This document shows, piece after piece, positions 43,001 through 50,544 of a stretch of 64,000 bases of DNA (positions are counted from its first letter, which is position 1; the number at the start of each line of letters is the position of its first letter). The stretch is from Paenibacillus mesophilus. GTDB lineage: Bacteria; Bacillota; Bacilli; Paenibacillales; NBRC-103111. Position numbers and translations under genes: made by a program. Where the stretch lies: positions 496,001 through 560,000 of the forward strand of contig NZ_VCRA01000003.1 in NCBI RefSeq assembly GCF_005938385.1. Reading direction: 5' to 3'. The notes under the pieces are model-generated. The model did not search any database. It was not told the origin of the DNA and saw nothing but the letters and a program-made list of their open reading frames with translations.

Positions 43001-44608
43001 AAAGCTCGCGTTCGTCGGCGATATCACGCTGTTCTGAATCGTCGTGTCAACGATGCCAACCGTCAGCGTCTGCGGCGCACCCGCGTTGAATACGAACGTC
43101 AAGCTCGTCGTTCCGACCGGCTGCCGCGCCAAAAACTCCTTCTTGATCGTCACCGTGCTGCCGCTGACCGTATAGTCGGCCCCGGACACAAGCGGAGTCA
43201 ACCCGTAAACGATACCGGTCACCGTATTGCCGCTCGGCGCCAACGTCACCGTCACATCCGCTTGCGCCGATGTCTTCTTATCGAAGCTCGCGTTCGCCGG
43301 CGAGATTTCGTTGGGCGCTTTTACCGTGATTGTAACGGAAGCCGCATTAGAGGGCCAAACCCCATCGGTAATCCGGTATGTAAAAACATCTGTTCCAACA
43401 TAATCCGTATCTGGCGTATAGGTGAAGGAGCCGTTTGGTTGTAAACTCGCGGTTCCATGCAAGGCCTGTGAAACGAGAACAGTCGTCCATGCCGAAGGAT
43501 ACCCGAAAGTATCATTCGATAATACACCTGGAGCCACCACGGAAAGCTGCGTATTTTTGTCAGTCGAATAGGAATCGTCAAACGCCCCGGAGGCCGATGT
43601 GCCATAAAACTCAAAAGCCATCTGGAGCCAATTAGAGCCGCTGTTCAATGCCGACAAAGGAATTTTAAATTCATACAGCTTGTGTTCATAAACCGCATGT
43701 TCGGTATAAACGAAAGAAGTTTGTCCCCAAGCCGTTTCATATAAAGACAGCCTGTATTCTTGCACGCCTGCGGCTGTTTTGACATATACCTTCGCATAGT
43801 CTTTCCAGTCGTCCATCGTGTTGTCCGGCGTAACATCCATCGTTACGTACAAATAGTCGTCATCGTTAAATACCCAAGTATGTAAATAGTTGCTCGGATG
43901 GCCCGTTGCAGGTCGGGCAAACTCTTTCATAAAAAGCGGCATCGCCGCAACCTCGTCCAATTTCCCGTCAAGTACAATCGTTCCTCTCTGGGAATCGAGG
44001 GTATAGTCGTAGTAAGCCTCGCTTTCGCCTGCGCTGGCTACCGGAAATCGGAACGGTATTTGGCTAATTGGGTCAGGCTCGATCCGGGCTGCAATGGTAA
44101 GCATACCTGCTGCCGCTCCACCGCCAAAAACGATCGTCGTCCCGTCGCTTTTCATATTAAGCAGATCCAGATCCTGACTCGATACTTTGGCTAACGCTTT
44201 CCCGTCTTCTCCCGTTACTTCCACGGGAGCAAGGCTATCAAGCAGAACGGCATCCAAGTTGGCGTTGCCGCCGCCGCTCTTGACCAGCTTCAGCGTAACC
44301 GGCTCATTTGCCTGCAATCCCGCTATTGGAAGCGATGCTGCCGTCACAAATTCATCGTACAAAATGCTCCCTTGCAGCACCCAATTGCCTTGATTTAAAT
44401 AGTAGACGGAGATCGTTCCATTGAACAAATAGTCGTCCTTGCTTTTCTCGCCTGTCGTGTTAATCGGGGTGACCGTCGAAGGATTAGAAGTCCCCCCTTC
44501 AGCCGCATAAATCCTGGTTGCAGTACAAACTTGCACAACCAATACACAGCATAGAAAAACCGATATGATGCGCGCCATGCCTCTAGTCATGATTCTTGCT
44601 GTCTTCAT
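40064..44608 (-). CDS. S-layer-anchored multidomain protein (CBM9-like, X2 x5, Fn3 x2, SLH x3)
   Basis: The 1514-aa protein has a signal peptide (about 1-36), a CBM9-like sugar-binding region (about 195-345, GTIVLDGKLDEVAAMP), a cadherin-like module (about 345-430, PDTDYVGTDVFTYRITDG), five X2 modules (about 431-900), two fibronectin III domains (about 905-1100), a linker domain and three SLH repeats (about 1325-1514, FKDTAGHWAKEAVNN). SLH domains anchor it to pyruvylated secondary cell-wall polymer. No catalytic domain is visible, so it is an adhesin or glycan-binding scaffold. The ATG at 44608 follows GGGG. Confidence 0.9.
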   Translation of the reverse strand: MKTARIMTRGMARIISVFLCCVLVVQVCTATRIYAAEGGTSNPSTVTPINTTGEKSKDDYLFNGTISVYYLNQGNWVLQGSILYDEFVTAASLPIAGLQANEPVTLKLVKSGGGNANLDAVLLDSLAPVEVTGEDGKALAKVSSQDLDLLNMKSDGTTIVFGGGAAAGMLTIAARIEPDPISQIPFRFPVASAGESEAYYDYTLDSQRGTIVLDGKLDEVAAMPLFMKEFARPATGHPSNYLHTWVFNDDDYLYVTMDVTPDNTMDDWKDYAKVYVKTAAGVQEYRLSLYETAWGQTSFVYTEHAVYEHKLYEFKIPLSALNSGSNWLQMAFEFYGTSASGAFDDSYSTDKNTQLSVVAPGVLSNDTFGYPSAWTTVLVSQALHGTASLQPNGSFTYTPDTDYVGTDVFTYRITDGVWPSNAASVTITVKAPNEISPANASFDKKTSAQADVTVTLAPSGNTVTGIVYGLTPLVSGADYTVSGSTVTIKKEFLARQPVGTTSLTFVFNAGAPQTLTVGIVDTTIQNSVISPTNASFDKKTSAQADVTTTLTLNGNTVTGIVYGLTSLISGTDYSISGNTVTIKKEYLAQQAVGVANLTFVFSAGAPQTLSIAISDTTPLNSTISPTNASFDKKTSAQADVTTTLTLNGNTLSGIVNGLQSLVAGTDYTVSGNTVTIKKEYLAQQLVGTTNLTFVFSAGAPQTLSIGIVDTTPQNSAISPTNASFDKKTSAQADVTTTLTTNGNTLSGIVNGLQSLVAGTDYMVSGNTVTIKKEYLAQQWVGTTNLTFVFSAGAPQTLSIVIVDTTPLNSTISPTSASFDKKTSAQADVATTLALNGNTLSGIVNGLQSLVVGTDYTVSGNTVTIKKEYLAKQTVGMANLTFVFSAGAPQTLSIAIVDTTPTPVIPGAPVLQLPVEGNAQVTLTWSPVNGSTHYTVFQSVTAGTYGTEAATVSGSVYSYTVTGLTNGTTYYFVVKSVNDSVYGPASNQVSAMPKTIPAAPTDVTATAGNRQATVSFTAPSDNGGSAITGYVVTASTGDITATGTTSPITVTGLWNGTAYTFTVKAINSVGAGAPSAESNVVVPRAPSDFGSSTSAPPANTGIEVLVNGRAENAGTATTTQVNDRTVTTISVDPKKLEDRLAAEGQGSIITIPVNTKSDVVIGELNGQMVKNMEQKQAVVELRTEKASYKLPAEQINMNAILDQLGGIVALQDIKVQIEIAAPAAETVKVVENAASAGGFTLVVPPVNFTVRGIYGDKTIEISRFNAYVERTVAIPDGVDPAKITTGVVIEPDGTVRHVPTKIIVIDGKYYARVNSLTNSTYSIVWHPREFKDTAGHWAKEAVNNMGSRMVVGGIGNDLFNPDQPVTRAEFAAIITRGLGLKLASGAASFADVKATDWYGSAVQTAYAYNLIDGFEDGSFRPMDMITREQAMTIIARAMTITGLTAKLPSKAAGNVLSSFADANEAAGWAKSAIAECVQAAIVSGRTGTELAPKGNMTRAEIAVIVERLLQKSELI
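41910..43318 (-). repeat. Five tandem 282-bp X2-module repeats
   Basis: Five consecutive units of 94 codons (about 282 bp) encode X2 Ig-like modules starting NxxISPTNASFDKKTSAQAD. The last four units are very similar at DNA level, including synonymous positions, which points to recent tandem duplication or gene conversion. Period and coding content exclude a CRISPR array. Confidence 0.9.
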
Positions 44609-44705
44609 TCTCATCCCCATCTCGTATGATTAGTTCCTCATCCGGTACTTTCGCAGCCCGCTCCTTACGACGTAATCCGAAGACTCCCGAAAAAGCCTCC
44701 TTCAT
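44583..44705 (-). CDS. Small 40-aa ORF overlapping the start of the S-layer gene
   Basis: ATG 44705 is preceded by GAGGAGGGG at six bases, one of the best ribosome binding sites here, and encodes 40 residues (MKEAFSGVFGLRRKERAA at the start, acidic tail ending EDSKNHD). It overlaps the S-layer start by 26 bp in another frame, so translation could be coupled. It has no hydrophobic signal and no recognised family. It may be a true small protein or a leader for translational coupling. Confidence 0.5.
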   Translation of the reverse strand: MKEAFSGVFGLRRKERAAKVPDEELIIRDGDENEDSKNHD

Positions 44706-44894
44706 CCGATTCCCCTCCTCTGATCTAGGACCATTGGCGGAGTTTTTCAGAAATTTCGACACGAGCCGTTCGGATCTACTCTATCACACCTTTCTCACAA
44801 AAATCTCACAAATATAAACGTGTCAAGCGGATTATAAAAGCGTCTATTCCAATTACTTTGCGGGGACCCCGAAATTAATAAACTCTATATAGGC

Positions 44895-44922
44895 AAAAAA
44901 AACCTCCGGCTCGGCCGGAGGC
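44895..44922 (-). terminator. Terminator of the GH109-like gene
   Basis: CCTCCGGC and GCCGGAGG form a perfect stem around a three-base loop, with TTTTTTTT following on the minus strand, 10 bp beyond the stop at 44933. Confidence 0.9.
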
Positions 44923-44932
44923 TAACTTGCAA

Positions 44933-46174
44933 TCAAATATCGTACAGCGACTCGTCGATTTTGTCCAGCTGGTATTTGCCGACGGGAGCCGGCTCGCGAC
45001 TGATCCATTTCCCTTTCGTAAAGTCCGGAATCGCCACGGCGGCGCTGCCCAGTGCGACCGATTCCTCGGACAAAACGGTTATCGCCATCCAAACCGCCGT
45101 ATCGTAGACGTCGATCGGAGTTTGGGTATTATCGCGCACGCTTTCCGCGAACGCCCGCAGCACCAAATAATCCATGCCGCCGTGTCCTCCGCGCACGCCT
45201 TTACCGATATATTCCTTCCACAACGGATGATCGTACTGCTCGCGGTATTCGTTGAACGATTCCCACTTATGCTCCGGGCTGCGGCCTTCGATATGGATCG
45301 AATTATTGTCCTCCGTCCAGAGGCCCTTCGTTCCTTGTATGCGTCCGGCTCTCGAGTAAGGCCTTGGCAGCGTCGTGTCGTGAATGACCATGATCGTTTC
45401 GCCGCCGGCGCATTTGATCATCGTAGTCACGATATCGCCTTGGGCGAATTCGGTTTTGGCCAGCTCGCTCGTCTCGCCGAACTTGTCCGTTGCCCATTGA
45501 CGGATGCCCCGCGCTTTCGACGACATCGAAGTAAGGGTAACGAGACGGTTGCCTCGGTTGATGTTCAACGTCTTGGATACCGGACCGAGTCCGTGAATCG
45601 GGTACAGCTCTCCGTTGCGGTGCAAATAGTTGTTGTACCGGTTGTGACGGTTTTGCTTGCCGAGCGCCACTTCATGGCGCAGGTCGTGCTCATAACCGCA
45701 ATGGGCGTGAATCACTTCGCCGAACAAGCCTTGCTTGACGATGTTCATCACGGCGAGCTCATCGCGGCCGTAGCAGCAATTTTCCAGCAGCATGCACGGT
45801 ATTCCGGTTTGCTCCGACGTGCGGACCAGATCCCAGCATTCTTCCAGAGAAGCGGCGCCTCCAACTTCGATTGCGGCATATTTGCCGGCTTTCATGGCGG
45901 CTATCGCGATTTCCGCATGCGTAATCCACGTTGTCGCGATAACAACGCCCTGCACATCGTCGCGTGCTAGCAGCTGGCGGTAGTCGGCATAACCTTCGAC
46001 TGCGGGACGGCCCGATTCGGTGACGATATCGACGCCCATTTTCAATCTATCCTCGAAAGGATCGCATACTGCCTTTATTTCCACATCGTCCATCGCCAAT
46101 AAATTTTTAAGCAGACCTCTTCCGCGTCCGCCCAATCCGATGACCGCCAAATTTACTTTACCGTTTTGCCCCAT
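44933..46174 (-). CDS. Gfo/Idh/MocA oxidoreductase, GH109-like
   Basis: The 413-aa protein has a Rossmann N-domain (LAVIGLGGRGRGLLKNL) and segments typical of the GH109 group, NAD-dependent alpha-N-acetylgalactosaminidases: EVGGAASLEECWDLVRTSE, LENCCYGRDELAVMN and LYPIHGLGPVSKTLNINRG. GH109 enzymes cleave by an oxidation-elimination mechanism with NAD bound. Glycosidase activity is an inference; related proteins act as plain dehydrogenases. No signal peptide is present. A ribosome binding site AAAGGGTGG precedes ATG 46174. Confidence 0.82.
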   Translation of the reverse strand: MGQNGKVNLAVIGLGGRGRGLLKNLLAMDDVEIKAVCDPFEDRLKMGVDIVTESGRPAVEGYADYRQLLARDDVQGVVIATTWITHAEIAIAAMKAGKYAAIEVGGAASLEECWDLVRTSEQTGIPCMLLENCCYGRDELAVMNIVKQGLFGEVIHAHCGYEHDLRHEVALGKQNRHNRYNNYLHRNGELYPIHGLGPVSKTLNINRGNRLVTLTSMSSKARGIRQWATDKFGETSELAKTEFAQGDIVTTMIKCAGGETIMVIHDTTLPRPYSRAGRIQGTKGLWTEDNNSIHIEGRSPEHKWESFNEYREQYDHPLWKEYIGKGVRGGHGGMDYLVLRAFAESVRDNTQTPIDVYDTAVWMAITVLSEESVALGSAAVAIPDFTKGKWISREPAPVGKYQLDKIDESLYDI

Positions 46175-46447
46175 TGCTTACCACCCTTTCGCGCCTGTTT
46201 GCGCCGGCTTGTTTCAATTCCCGATATCCTGTCCGAAGCTCGTACAGTTCGTAGTGCGGATGTCATGTTCATATGAAAGTAGAAAGCACACAATCAATCA
46301 TACCCGAAACAATACGATCGATCAATGCTCAAAAACAAACAAAAAGCGCCAACTTTTTTCCTTTCAAACCATAATGCTTCCTCTTACACGACAAAAAGCC
46401 CTCCGGTTCGGCATTATGAACCTTCGGGCATGTATATTCCAGTCGCT

Positions 46448-47265
46448 TTAGACAAGGACGTTCCGCAAAAAATCAAGCGTTCTCACGAAAGCGTCGCGCG
46501 CCGACCGGACATGGTAAGACGGACGCGTATCGTTGAAGAAAGCGTGCGGCGCATCGGGATATACGTAGGATTCGAACGACTTGCCTGCGGCCGACAACCG
46601 GGCGGCGAATTCCGGCACGCTTCGGTAATCCGCTTATCCCGTTCGCCATAGAAGCCGAGAATCGGCGCCCGGATCGGCTCGATGGAGATGCTTGGCGGCA
46701 AACTGCCATAGAACATGATCGCCCCGCGCAGCTGCCCGTCTCTCGCCGCAAGCGCCGCAGACAAGCCTCCGCCGAGACAAAAACCGATGGAAGCGACTCC
46801 TTGCCCGCGCGAAGGCTCGTACGATTCCCGCAGGAACGTAGCGGCCTCCGCGATTTGCTCCACGAAGGCGGAGAAGCTGCCTCCCAGATTGAACAGCCGC
46901 TCCAACGTTTGCCCGATTCGCTTGCCCTCGTCTCCCGGCAATCGAGACAGGGAGGCTTCCCGCTCCTCCGTATTCCTCCATGCAGTCTGCGGGATCGTGT
47001 TCAGGAACGACTTCGCCGCATCGACTCTATCGACATCAAGCGCTTCGGGCCGCGAGCCGTCTACCGCGAACAAGTCCGGTGCGAATGCGACGTAACCCGC
47101 CTGCGCCAGTCTCCGGGTCACATCCTGGATATGCCCGTCGACGCCCCATATTTCCTGAAGCACGATGACTGCAGGTAATGCTTCACTAACGCCTTCCGGC
47201 CGGGCTGCATAGCCCGAATACCCCCGCCCGTCCCCGTAAGAAATCCATTCCGTATGCAGACTCAT
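46448..47265 (-). pseudogene. Dienelactone hydrolase family protein, frameshifted near its 3' end
   Basis: The first 216 or so residues are a good dienelactone hydrolase: VIVLQEIWGVDGHIQDV (acid/nucleophile-elbow region), GFCLGGGLS with the Cys nucleophile, and FYGERDKRITE. At about 46619 one base is missing. The intact continuation (VPEFAARLSAAG, YVYPDAPHAFFNDTRPSY with the catalytic His) is in the next frame and ends at TAA 46450-46448. Restoring one base gives 272 aa, a normal length. ATG 47265 follows GGAGGAG. It may be a real lesion or a sequencing error. Confidence 0.8.
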
Positions 47266-47303
47266 ATAACTCCTCCTAATTGATATGTTGCTTGTACGAT
47301 CCC

Positions 47304-48260
47304 TCAATACATGCTGGCGATGTCGATCAAATTGACGGGCGGCACCCGGCCCGCCGCATACGCCGACAAGTTGGTTGCGAAAATGTCGACGGCGCGTCGG
47401 TTGTAATGGCTGGTCGAGCCGGTATGATGGGGGGTCAGGATAACATTGTCGAGCCCCCATAACGGATGGTCGGAAGGGAGCGGCTCCTGCTCGAACACGT
47501 CGAGACCCGCGCCTGCTATGATCCCTTCCCGCAGTGCATCGACAAGAGCTTCCGTATCCGTCGTGCCCCCGCGTCCGATATTGATATAGAAGGCGTTCGG
47601 CTTCATGATGCGGAAGCTGTCCCTATTGATAATATGCTTCGTTTCCTCTGTAAACGGCAAGCAGTTCACGATGTAGTCGCTTTCCGCCAGCACCTCCGCC
47701 AGACCGGCGAAAGTCGTCATCCGGTCCACCGAATCGGCGGCCGCACCGGACCTCCTTATGCCAAGAACGGTCATCCCGAACGCTTTGGCGATTTTGGCGA
47801 TCTCCCCTCCGATCTCGCCCACGCCCAGGATGCTTATCGTCCGGCCGTGAGCTTCGTCAAGCCGCGCCCCCGGCTCCCATTTCCGTTCCGTCTGATTCCG
47901 CACCGAACGGTGAAGCTGGCGGGTGAAAGAGAGCAGCATGGCGAACACCGACTCGGATATCGGATAAGCGTGAACGCCGCTCGCGTTCGTCAGCCATATG
48001 CCTCTTCGTTTGATCGCTTCGAGCGGCAGCTTCTCGATACCCGCTCCCCATGTTTGCAGCCATTTCAGCGCTGTTCCGGGCTCGAGGGATAGCTGCTTCG
48101 CTTTGGCGTTCCAGCCGCATATCACTTCCGCTTCCATATAATGCCGGTCCTCCAGCGGCTGATCGGGGGTAACGACGTCCCAATCGGGTGCGGCGCGGCG
48201 GATCTTATCCAAGTGTTCCTGATCGAGCTTTTGAAGTACGAGTATTTGCTTTCTCTTCAT
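47304..48260 (-). CDS. D-isomer-specific 2-hydroxyacid dehydrogenase
   Basis: The 318-aa protein has the NAD loop GVGEIG at about 140 and the catalytic Arg (NIGRGGTTDTEAL), Glu (LDVFEQEPLP) and His (LTPHHTGS). It belongs to the glyoxylate/hydroxypyruvate reductase-like group; the substrate is not identifiable. ATG 48260 follows GGGAGGG at eight bases. It lies 38 bp upstream of the dienelactone hydrolase gene on the same strand, so the two probably form an operon. Confidence 0.9.
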   Translation of the reverse strand: MKRKQILVLQKLDQEHLDKIRRAAPDWDVVTPDQPLEDRHYMEAEVICGWNAKAKQLSLEPGTALKWLQTWGAGIEKLPLEAIKRRGIWLTNASGVHAYPISESVFAMLLSFTRQLHRSVRNQTERKWEPGARLDEAHGRTISILGVGEIGGEIAKIAKAFGMTVLGIRRSGAAADSVDRMTTFAGLAEVLAESDYIVNCLPFTEETKHIINRDSFRIMKPNAFYINIGRGGTTDTEALVDALREGIIAGAGLDVFEQEPLPSDHPLWGLDNVILTPHHTGSTSHYNRRAVDIFATNLSAYAAGRVPPVNLIDIASMY

Positions 48261-48340
48261 TCGCTTATCCCTCCCGGCTATATGTTCTGTTATTCCTATC
48301 ATATCTCATGAAGCTTAAATTGTCCGCTTGCCTGCCATGT

Positions 48341-48537
48341 TAAGGTACATTTGAACGTAATCCGTTCGATTGCGGGGCCTCATGACGAAGATAGGGTACA
48401 TTTGAACCTTATTTTAGCAAAATAGCCTTGCTTCCCTAAGAATCCGAGTCTCGCCAGATGGGATAAGGTACATTTGAACACTATCCGTTCGATTGCCGGG
48501 CCTCATGACGAAGATAAGGTACATTTGAACCTTATTT
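48341..48537. repeat. GGTACATTTGAAC repeat cluster 2 (four units)
   Basis: Four copies of the GGTACATTTGAAC unit occur at 48341-48360, 48390-48414, 48462-48485 and 48513-48537. The first and third are followed by ATCCGTTCGATTGC and a shared spacer, so a two-unit block of about 122 bp is tandemly duplicated, the same organisation as cluster 1 at 19921-20117 although the spacer text differs. It lies in the gap between the dehydrogenase and the exporter pair; no gene is supported here. Confidence 0.85.
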
Positions 48538-48713
48538 CTCGTACATACAGCCCACACTTACCGGTCAGTGCCGTTCCCCTGCATTGCCATCCAAACTTAC
48601 TCGCAAAAACGCTTTCACCCCGGGATTCGTCAAATTCACAAGAATGATCGTTCCTACGTTCGCATACCGGGCAAATACGGGTTAAAATCGCGGCTAACCC
48701 GCAAGGAACGCGG

Positions 48714-48742
48714 GTGAAACTTTCCAAGCATCAAAGTATAAT
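48714..48742 (+). promoter_or_regulatory. Promoter of the BmrC/BmrD-like exporter operon
   Basis: GTGAAA (48714-48719), a 17-bp spacer and TATAAT (48737-48742). The expected transcription start near 48749 lies only about five bases before the GTG start at 48754, so the first gene may be translated from a nearly leaderless mRNA. Confidence 0.5.
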
Positions 48743-48753
48743 GAACCTTTGAG

Positions 48754-50544
48754 GTGAAAATTGATAACGGGAAGTGGTTCAACTTGCAATCGCCGCGTCT
48801 GCTGCTCGGTTATTTGAAAGCGAACTGGTACATTTACGCTTGCGCCATTCTCGCCATAACCGTAGCAAACGTCGTACAATCTCTTTACCCCCGCGTCCTG
48901 GGCGATTTCACCGACACGCTGCAAGCGGGCGGCATTACCCGGACGGCGATCGTCGATTCCAGCGTGAAGCTGCTCGCGATCGGGATTACGTTCGGCTTGC
49001 TTGCCGGGGTCGGTCAATATGTCGTCATGCGGCTCGGACGGCGCTTCGAATTCGTTACGCGTCAGAAGCTGTTCGCCCACTTTACGCGTCTGAGCGAGAA
49101 TTACTATTCGAAGCACGGCGTAGGGCAGCTCCTCAGCTACGTCATGAACGACGTGACGTCTGTGCGGGAATCGATTTCTATGGGCATCAACCAGACGACG
49201 AACGCCGTCATCCTGATCATCTCGGTCATGGTTATGATGTCGATCAGCTCGATCCCGGTTTATTTGATTCTGGTGTGCATGATCCCGCTGCTCGCCATCC
49301 CGTTCGTCGTCGTCCTGTTCGGTCCGCTCATCCGCAGCCGGTCAATGAAGGTGCAGGAGTCGCTCGCGAAGATGACGGAGACGGCCGAGGAGCAATTCGG
49401 CGGCATCCGCGTCACGAAAAAGTTCGCCGTCGAGCCGATCATGCGCGGACGGTTCGGGCAGACGGTCGACCGGATCGCGGACAATCAGCTCCGCCTCGTC
49501 CGGATGTCTTCGCTGTTTCAGGCGCTGCTGCCGTTTCTGGGCGGCCTGTCGCTTATCATCGCAATCGCTTTCGGGGGATATTTGACGATTCAAGGGTCGA
49601 TTACGATCGGGCATTTCGTCGCACTCACGCTTTATCTTCGGATGATCGTCAACCCGCTCCAGCAGATCGGCAACGTAATCAATACGATGCAGCGGTCCCG
49701 CGCTTCGCTCGTCCGGCTGAACAACATGCTGTCCGTCGTGCCGGACATCCGCGAGACCGGGCAGGCCAAACCGCTTAAGCCCGGGGCGTCGGATATTCGT
49801 ATCAGGCAGCTGTCGTTCGCCTATCCGGGCAGCGATCAGGAAGCGCTGCGCAACATCGACCTGACGGTCCCATCCGGTAAAACGCTCGGCATCATCGGCA
49901 AAACCGGCAGCGGCAAAACAACGCTCGTCAAGCTGCTGCTGCGCGTCTACGAGCCGCCGGAAGGTACGATCCGCATCGGCGGAGACGATATTCGCGAGTC
50001 TACACTGGAAAGCTTGCGTACGCAAATCGGTTATGTGCCGCAGGACGGCTTTCTGTTCAGCACGACGATCCGCGACAATATCGCCTTCTCGAACCGCCGG
50101 GCCCCGCTCGCGGCGGTCGAAGGCTCCGCGAAACAAGCGCAAATCCATACAAATATTATGGAATTTCCCGAACGGTTCGAAACAAAGCTTGGCGAGCGAG
50201 GCATTACGCTGTCCGGCGGTCAACGGCAGCGAACGAGCTTGGCCCGCGGATTTTTGAAGGATGCGCCGATTCTCGTGCTGGACGACAGCGTCAGCGCGGT
50301 CGATGCCGTAACCGAGACGGACATTATCGATAACCTGCGCTCCGCGCGGCATAACAAGACAACGATCATTATCGCCCACCGCATCAGCGCGATCAAACAC
50401 GCCGACGAAATCATAGTCATGGACAAAGGGGCCATCGTGCAGCGGGGAACGCATGAGCAGCTGTTGGCGCAAAACGGGCTTTACGCTTCTCTCTACGCCA
50501 TACAAGAGGAGGGGACGCGCAGTGCCGAAGGAAAAGCCAACTAA
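48754..50544 (+). CDS. Heterodimeric ABC exporter subunit, BmrC (YheI)-like
   Basis: The 596-aa permease-ATPase fusion has six membrane segments in the first 320 residues and an ATPase domain with Walker A GKTGSGKTT, signature LSGGQRQR and Walker B ILVLDDSVSAVD. The catalytic Glu after Walker B is Asp (LDD), as in the degenerate subunit of heterodimeric exporters such as BmrC. It pairs with the next gene product to export drugs or lipids-like compounds. GTG 48754 has only a weak site (TTTGAG). Confidence 0.88.
   Translation: MKIDNGKWFNLQSPRLLLGYLKANWYIYACAILAITVANVVQSLYPRVLGDFTDTLQAGGITRTAIVDSSVKLLAIGITFGLLAGVGQYVVMRLGRRFEFVTRQKLFAHFTRLSENYYSKHGVGQLLSYVMNDVTSVRESISMGINQTTNAVILIISVMVMMSISSIPVYLILVCMIPLLAIPFVVVLFGPLIRSRSMKVQESLAKMTETAEEQFGGIRVTKKFAVEPIMRGRFGQTVDRIADNQLRLVRMSSLFQALLPFLGGLSLIIAIAFGGYLTIQGSITIGHFVALTLYLRMIVNPLQQIGNVINTMQRSRASLVRLNNMLSVVPDIRETGQAKPLKPGASDIRIRQLSFAYPGSDQEALRNIDLTVPSGKTLGIIGKTGSGKTTLVKLLLRVYEPPEGTIRIGGDDIRESTLESLRTQIGYVPQDGFLFSTTIRDNIAFSNRRAPLAAVEGSAKQAQIHTNIMEFPERFETKLGERGITLSGGQRQRTSLARGFLKDAPILVLDDSVSAVDAVTETDIIDNLRSARHNKTTIIIAHRISAIKHADEIIVMDKGAIVQRGTHEQLLAQNGLYASLYAIQEEGTRSAEGKAN

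Noticed and set aside
41910..43318. Regular repeats considered as a CRISPR array
   Set aside because: The 282-bp period is coding and encodes X2 modules; there are no short repeats with unique spacers.
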